From: Capitulum mitella
Lineage: Eukaryota; Arthropoda; Thecostraca; Pollicipedomorpha; Pollicipedidae
Length of the DNA: 64,000 nt
NCBI GenBank assembly: GCA_030062745.1
Contig: CP099839.1
Coordinates: 13,054,544 to 13,118,543, forward strand
Reading direction: 5' to 3'
Under the pieces are notes generated by a model, which was given only the letters and a program-made list of their open reading frames with translations, had not been told where the DNA came from and ran no database searches. Below, in pieces: positions 38,601-50,600 of the stretch (within the stretch, counting starts at the first letter, position 1; every line of letters starts with the position of its first letter). A program made the translations under genes and the position numbers.

Positions 38601-41600
38601 AAAGTCCTGTTCATGACCTTCGTGGTATAGGTTACGCGCGGGGACATTTTAGGTCATAGTTCTGTGACTCGACCTGATATCGACTTAAACTTTAACCACA
38701 AATAGAGGGCACTGTGCTGAGTAATCTGTATTTCGAATTTCGCATTTTAGAAACTAACATCAAATATATTTACATGTTTTTTTACTTTTTACGTTGACCT
38801 GACCTTGGAAAATGACCTGCGATGAACAATAATATTTTTGAGTTCCATTTTTCTTCTACCTTTAACAGTGTCAAAGATTACCTGACGTCCCGTCGAAAGC
38901 GTGGCCTGGCTCCGCCGCTAGGAAAAATGAAATAACATAAAGGGATTAATACGCGTGAAGAATAGGGAGGATAGAGCATGAAGCTTCATGAAGCTGCTTC
39001 AAAAAGCCTGGAGATGGCTAGTAAAAAGGTGAAGAGGGTCTTTTGAAGCCACTTCCTCATACGGGAAAAGGGCTAAAGTGAGTTTCTGCCACCTGCACGC
39101 ATTTTTCGGTTTTCATCGGGATTTACACCGACGTCTGAAGCAAAAGTTCAAAATCTTCCATTTAAAGTTTTAAACACGCTGCCTTCAAACGTAGAATCCG
39201 GCGTGACATGTCACTTGTAAGTCCCCCGACGAACGACGGATCTTAAACTTTTCAAACCGCTTTCTCTTTGAGCAAAATCCTGTCGGCGCCTTTGGTTTCC
39301 ACCATTTTTTTCTGAAAGGCCATGCCCATGTAATGGCGAAGATGTGCTAGCTGCACCGAAAAGAAAGTTTAGTGTTGCAATGCCAGCCGCATTTGAAAAT
39401 GTTCTCTTTGTGTTCTTAATGATGTGTATTTCAAGATGCTCTTGCCAGCCATCTTGCGCCACGCAAGTGAGGACCACTCCACAATTGTCTAAAAAGCAGC
39501 TCTGTGGTCCAGATCCGTACAATGTTCTTTTTTTATGACCGAGTATTTATGTCGCCAAACCCTCCATTTCCCTCCATATGTCAGTGAAAAACCCGCCTAA
39601 GCGCTCCTTATGAACACACATCTTTTGTATGTAATGTTTTTATGGGCTTCAAATAGGTTTGTTGCATACCCGTTCACTTCGCATGATTTAAACTCGTTCC
39701 ATCCATTTAGAACGTTCTTTTCTGCTAAGCAGTCTCTATTCAGAACAATTTCCCACAACACCGAAGACTGTTTTGCCCTCAGATTAAGTCGTGGGTTACT
39801 GCAGGATCCGGAGTCGTCCTGCTGTCCTGTCCCGATATCGCGCCGGACCATTCCCACAGGCGATTTCGTCATTACTCACGGTGTTCACGTACCGACTAGT
39901 CCTGACTGTATCACACTGCGCTTCGTGCCTTCTTGCAGGAAGTTTCATCCCTTGGAAGGCTTGCTACTACGTCGTTCGACTACATGAATAAGAAAGGCGG
40001 ATTTCGCTTCGCGGTGCGGCGCGTATCAGCATGTATTGATTGTCAGTTGTTGTTGGCGTGTTGCAGGATCCAAGAGAGGCACGCCATCATCACTCTCGAC
40101 AGCAAAGCCAGCAAGGTCAACGTCAAGCCATGCAGCACAGAGTGTCGCGTGCTGGTGAACGGTTCTCCTATCCAGGGCGAGACGACGCTTTGCCACAACG
40201 ACAGGTCGGCGCTGCTCTCGGATTATCGTCCGTGTCGAGTACCATGCTGCTAATCGCATGGAGAACCGTGATGCTAAACTGACTTTGCGCCAGTGGTAGT
40301 TTGTCGCACTCGAGAAGGATACTGGAGTATCACAGTCGAAACGACGATACTCGGACAGCTGAAGCGCATGTCGTCACACAAACATAAACTCGAGAGTGGC
40401 TGACCAGACGCGGTGCACAGAAAGACTTGGATTTCTCGGTACGGTGGACCATAGCAAAGACCGAGTCGTTATAAGTCGGCAGAATTTACAGTCTTTCCTT
40501 GACGTGATAGTTTTTTTCCAGGCTGGTCTTTGGAGGCACGCAGATCTGGGTTTTCGCAAACCCAGAAGAGGCTAAGAAGACGAAGAAAAAGTATCCTACT
40601 ATCAACTACGAGTATGCCCAGTCCGAGATTGCATCTAAGAGCGGTCTCAAAATCGGCAACGCCGGAAGCACAGGTACACTGTTATCCATTGCATCTGAAT
40701 CATCAAATGGTTTCCCACAAAGTTTTCTTCCGTTTTGCCAGCAATGCTTTAACAGAAGATTGTTAATATGAGGTCACTTGGCACTTGACGCACTTCACGA
40801 ACTGGACCCAGAGACCCTCCTGTGGTCTCTTGTGACTCTGTTTCTAACATAAATGCTTGAAGACGATGGGTGTCTTTCGTGATATCATCCGGGTAATATC
40901 TGCCAAGTCCACAAGGTGTTTAGTAGATGTCCAATATTAATAACACAAGTAAATCTGGGGGTCATTCCATGCCAATTCAACGTTTGAGTACAAATCGCCA
41001 TCTCATATTCTATTAAATGGTGTGTTTGGGGCTGCCTCGTGCCCTGATCACGATTCCGATGGCAATAGACTTCTTCGACCAACCATTCGCTGTTGACAGT
41101 GACGTCAAAATATGACGTCACAGCGGGCAGCGCACCTGAAAATGCACTACATTCCTGGAGCCAGTACGAATTTCACAGACTTGAAGAAAACGTTATTTAG
41201 ACAGAACATTACGTTTTAAGCTGTCTGCAAGACAACAGATTTTCAGAAGTCGTTCAGCTCTGTTTTGCATAACCAAAATAAACAGTTGCGGTTTATGAAA
41301 AATGGTATCAAGTGACTTTCTTTAAACCTCGATATTCGTAATTTACCTGCAGTTCTCCTCCAGATTCATTATCAAGTATAGTGGAACATTGGTAGTAACG
41401 TAATATTAAATAGCCCTGAAGGCAGCTGTGTTGAGCTTTGCAGGCGCTGGCGCACCTTCTGCGCACGTTCGGCGGCCGGGCTGATTAGTTATCCTGTCCG
41501 CTAGGTGGCTGTTCTGTGAACAGGGCCAAACAACAATAGTAAACATAGCAACAGTTCATTTGTGCTGCATGCATTTGAGACAGTATTGGATTGTGCGATA

Positions 41601-44600
41601 TTTTACAGACACAGGCGACAGGTGTTCACTTTCGTCATCGGTCGTCGTTGGTTCAATCGTCTCAGTATGTTTTCAACTGCGCAAAAATTTCACGAGCGAG
41701 ACGACATCAACAGGCTTTGCCCTGGGAAAAAGATGGGAGTGTGCGAAGTCAGTACGATGAGAAAAATCACCATAAAAATCGGCCGATTCTGTATAATCTA
41801 AGAGAAGCATATCAACAATATAAAGACAAAACAACAGCAACAACAAAGCATTCTCAGCATTGGCTAGTTCCTCCATGATGTGTACCGCCCGTGTTGGCAG
41901 CAAACACCCCATCTGTGTGTGGATTTACCATCAAAATCCAAAACTCATGGTAACAGCAATTAATGCCGATGTAACGACAACTGACTGTACAGTAAAAACA
42001 GTGAGCACTACTTGCATCGAACATTGCATGCTTGGAAGATGCGAGAGATGCCCCGACGAATCTGTTCTAATAAAATATTTGTCTGATATGGAACAGCTGT
42101 CGGAAGTAGATGAGGTGAAATACATGCAGTAGGTGGGCACTGACAGGACAGCTTAAGTATCGATGCGTCAAAGAGTGGAGGAGTTCATCGACGCTCTAAC
42201 AAATTTCATTGTTAAACTGCGTCGCCGCCACACTAGGGAGGTGACTAGCATTGCTGAGGTGCAAGTCACCTCCCTAAGGGACTTGAAAACTAATTTTCGT
42301 CCAGATGGAGCAATGGCGAATAGAGAATTTATGGAGAATAACTCATTTGTAATGAAAGACAAAGTCCGGAGCTATCACTGGGAAAACGCCCAGGTGACCC
42401 TTCAGCCCTTTTCGTTGCATGTACGACCACTGCTGGTGCACCTATAAAAGTTAGCAACTGTGTGGTTTGTGTTATCAGCGACAGCACTCAACACAATACT
42501 GAATTCGTATATACTTCCCAGGCAGAGGTAATTAATCGCCTGAAATTCAAACATCTAGGCATCATGAAAATCCACCATTTATCTGACGGTAACGCTGCAC
42601 AGCACACGAGCAAATACATCACTGGAGACATGTGTTTGGATCAGGAAAATTTTGGCCTAGATTGTGAGTGTCATTTCTTAGTCAGTTGTCAAGGAAAAGG
42701 TCCGTGTGGCGGAATCGGCGGGACCGTCAAACGTCTGACGGCGCGTGCCAGCCTACAGCGACCAGATGCCGAACAAATATGCACATCTCAGGCCATGTGC
42801 GATTTCTGCAAAATCACCATGCAAGGTTATTATGTATCGATAACTGCCCTGATATTCAAACTGCAAAGTGTATCTGTCAGCTGTCAAGGCGTGTGGCATG
42901 CACTCAGATATCTCATGTATCAAGTATTAGTACATCCAACCATTTGAATTCCAATATTTCCAATCAACTTGCCAATAAAAAAAAAATGTTAAGGCATACA
43001 TTACCTTTATTCCGATACAAACAAAATCGTCAGTCTGAGCGCCAACTAATAAAAACATGTGCCGTGTCATTCTGTGCTCAGGAATCGACTTCATCTACAT
43101 GACAAAGCAGACATCACAGGGACGGCGAACAAGTTCAAGGGTTATTGGCAGCCAGGTCCATCAAGGATACCAGAGGGTTGCACACATTCAGAATGAGAGT
43201 AGCTGAGACCAGAGTAGCTGGGCATGATACGTCATCAACTGCATTGTACAAAACGTTTAAAATATGCGGAGTCGGATGCACCAACGACGGCCGACGACGA
43301 AAGAGCACACCTGCTGCCTGTATCTCTGAAACATGCCACAATCCAATATCTCCTCAAATGCCTACAACACAGATGAACTGTAACTGTGTTCTATATTGTT
43401 GTGCGGACCTGTTCACAGAACAGCCATCTAGTGGACGAGATAAGCAATCAGCCTGGTCGCCGGACGTGCGCCGACGACTCAGGCCAGCGCTCGCAAAGCT
43501 CGACACGGCCGGCTTCAGGGTTATTTAACACCGTGTTGCAGAAAGCCTAAAACACAGTGTTTTTGTCAAAATGACGCCGTTTTCAGATCCGTAAAGTTTT
43601 CGTACTGGTTCCTGAGATATGGCGCATTTTAAGATGCGCTGCATGCTGTGTTGTCATATTTTGATGTCACTCAGTCACTGTCAAAGGCGAATGGTTGATC
43701 AAAGAAGCCTATAAACATCAGAATCGTGACCACGGCGTGAGACAACATTGTACAAGTCATTCCATTAAATTCTGAGTTGGCAGTGTGTACAGCTGTACCT
43801 TTCACCGGTTGAGTTAGCATGGAATGACAACTGAGCCATTTTAACTTTTGTGCGTTCATTAAAAATAAGTGCCGGGTAGCTACTGGGTAAACAGAATCAG
43901 TTCCTTAAATAGCACGGCTTTTTCTTAGACTTCTCATGACACCGACACAGCACATCCAATCGCTCATCACGCACCTCTTCCGGACTTCTCCAGACCAGGC
44001 GGCGCTCCAGGAGGACCTGCTGGAGATCATGCCTGCCGTGGAGGAGGCCAACAGCATCTCGGAGGAGCTGGACAAGCGAGTCAAGTTTGAGATACTGCTG
44101 GTATCGCCACAGGTCGTTGGGAAGACAGCCGGCAGGACAGAGGTCGGTCAAGAGCTCTTCTGGATATTTGGCAGCTGGAGCATGTGATGGATAGAGAGGG
44201 ATATCGTTACCACGAACACGACTAGGGAAGGGACTCAGAACCAGAAGATGCCCATTGTGTTGGACTCTTTTTGCAAGTTTGGGTTTCCGATAGAGTCTCT
44301 TTTAGTCTGTTCTTTTGCGCACGCAAAAGAACAAAGGGGTGTGGGGTATGGGGTATTCACAATATAATCGCTAACGCCGCCAATGTTCATTTTTGGGGGG
44401 TTTTGCCAGACCTTCATCTTCTCCCAGGAGTTGAACATTTTGCGATATGATAACTTAATACCAAGTTTCAAACTCATTGGCGGGGATTAAAAGGTTGCTA
44501 TGCCTAATGATTTCCAAAGACTGGAACATTATGACTGCATGTTACCTGCATTTCATCTTGGCACGAACTATGATCAGTAACTATATCGATGACATTGTCC

Positions 44601-47600
44601 CAAAATAATTAATTTCATTTGGGCTGTTTTTGCAGGTGTGCGTGAAAATGCAAAACCTGGCGAACAAAGCCGAGTACGTGTGGCCCAGGGACAAATTTCG
44701 TAATCGGCTGTATCTGATGCGAGAGATGTATGCAAATTTCGAGGACGACGAGGAGTGGGATTTACCAGAGGTTAGTGGTCGAAAAAGGGCAGTTAGGTTG
44801 GTCTTGACATGGAGGCCGTTCGATTAAAAAATATGCTGACTTTGGAACTGTTCTCATAGCAGTTTAGGAGCCAGATAGGTAGGCGTGAGACTTCATGACT
44901 GAACGGATTGCAGGGCAGTAGTTTTTTATCATCTGGTTTGTAGTTTGTCCACAGGGGTCTTGCAGGTTATTTCGTAATTTTCCAAGCATTTTAGGCACGT
45001 GGATGGTAAACTTACGTGTCCCCAGCAGCTGGTAGACGAACCGAATCTTGACAGGACATGCAACAACCTTGCCCTAACGAGAGCGAAATACCTGATGAAA
45101 GAAAATAGCATTAATCATGCTTTGACGAGCAACGAGAGGACTCGTCATCGGTGGTTTTTCAGGAACAAGATCCATTCAAAGAGCCTGCCGACACGGAGGT
45201 ACTGATTGGCATATGCCAGGTTTCGCTCTTGCCAATCGCCTTCAGAGTGGAGCTCAGGGAGCAGCTCGACATCAACAACTACCGTGGCACAGAAGTTGGA
45301 GTGATCAACGTGAGTACTTCGGTTTCCGTTTTCGCTCATAGATGGCAGTTGACGTTGAGGACGCCACCGTTCGTGGCAACGGAACCAGGCAATTTGGATG
45401 CATCGTTTCTGATGATACGAATCTTCTTATTCAACATGCTTTGCTTTATTTGCGACAGGTAGGTCAGTTGGCTGGGGCATTGTTCTCCTTATCTTTCCGC
45501 CAATCAGCGAGCACCTGGTCAGGACCGGTCACGCAGATTAACATGCGGCGGTGTCGTGTAGATGAGAGGACTTCTACTTTTGATATGAACCCGCTGCTGT
45601 TTAGAATCTTTACGGTCGGATAGAAAACGCGAAACAACGTCTGTTTATTATTTCTTTGATCCTAAATATCGTGACAGCAAAATGTTCCTGTTCATAACAC
45701 GGATGGACGAATCAATACAGAATAAACCTTTATAAACTGGGAACTTCACGGATCGCTGCGTTAAAGATCGTCCTCAGGGAATGTGTGACTGCTTACTGGT
45801 ATTGTCCATAGAATTAGGTATGATTTAGACGAAGCATGTAGGGTCAGCTTCCGTCATCCCGTACCTTAAGTGATCCTACGACGTTTTGCGTTCTCCAAAT
45901 TGGCTACTAGCAGCATCGGGAAACAGAATGATACTTGCTGTCGACTGCTCGCTGGTCATGAATGTGTTGCGTGACGTATTAACAAGGTGTAGCCGTATTT
46001 TTTAACGGTCATAAATTCACACGTTTCTGTTACAACCCGTTTCAAGTCGGAGGACGACGTTTGGTGCTTAATGCACATGCATGCACTGTTCTTTTTTCAG
46101 ATCGACGTGGTTCCATGCGATGCCGATGGAAAGGAATACACTGAAGAGGATGACCAATTCGTTGACCATCCTGACATGCTGATCGGGAAGGACGTCAATT
46201 TTGCCGTCAAAGTACTGTCAGTGCGAGGTCTTCCCAACAAATATACGGTGAGCTGTGCTGGCTAAAAGTTTGATACCCTGTGACTTGTGAGCGGGAAGCA
46301 TTTTTGTAGCTGAAGTAACGAAATGCTGCTATCCTCTGCCATCTCGCCTCACAGAAGTACATTATGTGCCCTTGAACCAAAAGGAACGAGTCTGGATTGT
46401 CACTGCCATACATCTGCTGCTTCCCGATTCGTGGGTGTTGTGCATGCTCACAATTCTTGGTTAGTTGTTAAGCTGAGCAGAGCAGAGCACTGAGCGCTGC
46501 TTCGGATACTAACAGCCTGTTGCTGAATCGTTGCGACAGGATGTTTATTGCAAGTACAAGGTGTACCTCGAGGATGAACACAGTACCAAGAAGATCCGAG
46601 ACACGACAAACCCCGTCTTCAACGACAAGAAGGTGTACAAGTTTCCGACGGCAACCAAGCAGCTGGTTGAGTACCTCCAGAACGGCAGCATCTGTGTCCA
46701 GGTCTTGGGCAAGCACCAGCCAAAGGATACATCTGGGTCGCTCAAGAACCTTTCCACGAGGGAGATCATGAAGGCCGATCGAGGAGTGTTTTCCAGGTGA
46801 GGTGGCCGGACGGCGCGGCGCGCGATTTATTACCAGGAAGGTGATGTTGCGTCCTGCTCCGTGGGTTGGGCACTGCACTTTTAAACATCCCAAGGACAGA
46901 GGACAATGGGTCTAATGCGAAACGGGGAGCGGTCATGCCGGCACCACATCTCTGCCCCCTCTAAAGGAAGAAAATTTCGGAGAACTATCGAGTGACCCAA
47001 TAGGGTTTAACTTTATTCCTGTATGGGGAAGGAGCTTCAGAAGCACCCCTCCGGTTTTTGCTAGCCATTTCCACGGTTCTTGAAGCAGCTTCTCTAAACT
47101 TTCTGACTTTTCCTACCAATTTGTCCTACGTATTACGCAAAATGTTCGTAATTTCATTTCGGTTCGGAGCGGACACAGGCCAAGTTTTTGGGAGGAGCCC
47201 CAGGCCACTTTAAACAGTGTTCAAGGTAGAAGAAAAAATGAATGACATCTATAATGCTTTCAGGATAAAGCTTGCGACTTTATATGGGTGTGTAGGTAAA
47301 CAACTGGGCGAGCAAACAGAAATATGTTTGTTCATCTGAGGTCATTTCACAAGGTCAGGTCAAGGTAAAAAAAAATTGGTTTTATGTAAATATTTCTTAC
47401 TTTGATTTTCAAAATGCAAAACCTAGAACAGTATGGCTCATCACAATGCGTCCTACTTGTTTTAAAAGTTTCAATTTGTATTTAGTCCGGTCACAAAGCT
47501 ATGATCAAAAATGTCCGCGCGCGAATCCTATATCACCTCGGCCATTAACATGGCTTTCAAAAACAAAGTCAAGTCAAATGACTGGAAACGTTTTCAGAAA

Positions 47601-50600
47601 TGAACTCATGAACTACGAAATGAACTCAAGGGCATTTCATGTGACTCTGAGGTCATCTGAGGTCATTTGAGGTCGAAGGTCATAAGCTGACCCGATGAAA
47701 CTGCGACGATGACAGTTCCCTCTTTCTCACGTCTCTGGCTCCGCATACGTCAACATTATACAAGCATGTATTACCTTTTATGTAAATTCAGTTTTCAAAA
47801 GATATCCTCCTATTTTGAAGCTCTCTAAATGCCCATGATTTTTGGGGGGAATTCTAAACGTATTAGCCAATACGAAAAGCCTCATCGATTAATTCTCGAT
47901 TCCTGCCGATTACATCAAAATCGGTCCGTAAACCGCGAAGTTCCAAGAAATCGAAAAATACCCGCGTTCTGACTTTTTTGCTACCCTGTGTCCACCCCCA
48001 AATTTTCAAAACCTTTTTTTGTAGAAAATGTAGTTGACGTCATGACAAATCGATTGCCATTTGTTGCAATGAAATCGTACCGTTAGTTTTTTGAGTCTCG
48101 GGGGGTCGGAGAAAAGCCCCTTCCCCATACGAGAATGCACCCTAGCATTATCAGGATGCTGGAATAGGGTTAACTCGTCCCGACTGGGGGCGATTAAACG
48201 TCCCTGAGGTTTTCCCGAAGCTGCAAGAGTGCAAACGAATGCAGCGCTACGAAACTTTGTGTACCTTTTAGTTGATTATTTTTACGTCTTGTCTCAAACT
48301 TTTTACCTCAGGTTAAGTCAGGTGTCTGACCTACCGTAATCACCCAAGTATAATGCTCCCATTTTCGTCCCAAATTTTAACATTAAAAGTTGGGGGAGCA
48401 TTATACTTGAGTATGTGAGAAATCCCAGTTTGCAAAGTCAAATTCTGTGTAAGGAGAGATCAAATTACGTAATAAATTTTATTAGTACGTTTGTGGTATT
48501 TTATCAATCAATATAATACAGGAAGGGAAGTTGCAGGAATCGAGAAATCTGCTTAATTGAGCATCCAAGCCGGAACGCCCCCATCGCTTAGTTTTTCTCA
48601 GCCACCGAATAATGCTTCATCTTATCGAGTGAAAGTTCACAATGAACAACTTGTGTAAGCGTCACTCATTTCATTCTTTATGAACAATAGAGGCGATGAT
48701 CACTCATAGGGACGATCAGAACGCTCATCATTCGTAGAGCGCTGATCACAATAGAGACGGAGACCATTCATTGATTGGCCCGTGCAGGTAAAGAAGTTAC
48801 AGTGAGAATGAACGAATGAACTTCTATGCGTCGAATGTTGTTAATTTACTGTTGTTAATTTGAACGACAATCATTCTGTATCCCCCAAACAGGCATGACT
48901 GACACTCCAGGATTGAAAAGAAAAAGGTCTTCTTATGAGGTTTCTTTCAAGCTAAAAGTCATCAAATTTGCAGAAGCAAATGGCAACTGGGCTGCTTCCA
49001 GAGAATTCACAATTCCACAGGCAAATGTCAGGCTGTGGAGAAAACAGAAAGAACTTCTGGTTGAGCTGCCAAAAACCAAAAGAGAATGCAGGGGCCTTCC
49101 AGCCAAGTACCCGGACTTGGAAAAAGAGCTTGTGGAATGGGTGACTGACCAGAGATGCAGTGGCTACATTGTCACGATGCTTCACATCCAGCTAGAGGCT
49201 CTCAGAAGGAAGAGAGATCCAGGTTTCAAGGCTTCTCTGAATTGGGTCCACAGATTCATGAAGAGAAATGGTCTGAGCCTGAGGCAGAAGACAAAAATCT
49301 CTCAAAAACTACCTTTAGAACTTGATAACAAAGTAATTTCATTTCACTCCTATGTGTTGAATCAAAGAAAACTGCATGACTTTGAACTCTCACAGATTGG
49401 GAACATGGACGAAACACCTCTGTGTTTTGACATGCCTGGCAATAGAACAGTTGGGCCCAAGGGAAGCAAAACTGTCCAAATCAGAACAACTGGATATGAA
49501 AAGACACACTTCACCACAGTCCTGACCTGCATGGCAGATGGAACTAAGCTCAAGCCAATGGTGATTTTTAAACGAAAGACAGCTCCAAAAGAGAAATTTC
49601 CAGCTGGTGTGGTGATCCATGTGCATCCCAAAGGATGGATGGATGAAGAAGGAATTGCGCTGTGGCTCAATCGAGTTTGGAATAGCAGGCCTGGAGCTCT
49701 CCTGAAGAAGAAATCCTTTTTAGTGTGGGATCAGTTCAGAGCACACATGACTGACAAAGTGAAAAGAAAATGTGCTTCTCTCAACACCACCCAAGCAGTG
49801 ATTCCTGGTGGCTTGACATCTATCCTGCAACCTCTAGATGTCGTTCTGAACAAACCGTTCAAGGACAGAATGAGGCAAAAATGGATGGCTTGGATGGCTT
49901 CTGGTCAGCAAGAACAGACCAAGAGTGCAAACTTCAAGAGACCTAGCCTGTCTCTAGTCTCTACTTGAGTCAAGGAAGCCTGGGATGACATTCCGTCTCA
50001 GATGGTTGTCAAGAGTTTCCTGAAGACTGGAATCTCAAACAATTTGGATGGCACAGAAGACGATGAACTCTGGAAAGAAGACACAGAAGAAGAAAATGAA
50101 GAAGATGAAGACCAACTTGACCCCAACTGGGATACAGATGCAAGACTAACTCCGGAAGAGTTTCATGAACTTTTTGATGACAGTGATGATGATGACTTTG
50201 ATGGATTTTGATTGAAATGCAGAAAATGTAATTTTTTTATCGGAAATAAAAAATCTGAAAACTTCTTTTTAACAGAAAAATCTGAAAACTTAGGGGGAGC
50301 GTTATACTTGGGTATGACAAAAAAGACCTGTTTTTCGATTCAAAAGTGGGGGGAGCATTATACTTGGGTAAGCATTATACTTGGGTGATTACGGTACGTC
50401 AGGTCAAGCAGACCTATGTCCGAAAAAAGTTAAGCGCCCTCTAACGTTTTTTATAAACATGTTATCACAACAAAATTTCGAGAGGCTAGAGACCTTGATA
50501 AATGAAACAAATCTATTATCTCGGATTCTTCAGAGATTTCCGGGCAATTGACTTAACCCTATTCTCGGAGGGCTAGATGGTAAGGGCTAGACGATTCCCG

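Noticed and set aside
41406..43528. A piggyBac-like element bounded by TTAA at 41406-41409 and 43525-43528 with CCCTGAAG ends.
   Set aside because: The inverted similarity continues well outside these points to 40961 and 43828, so they are internal to a larger element.
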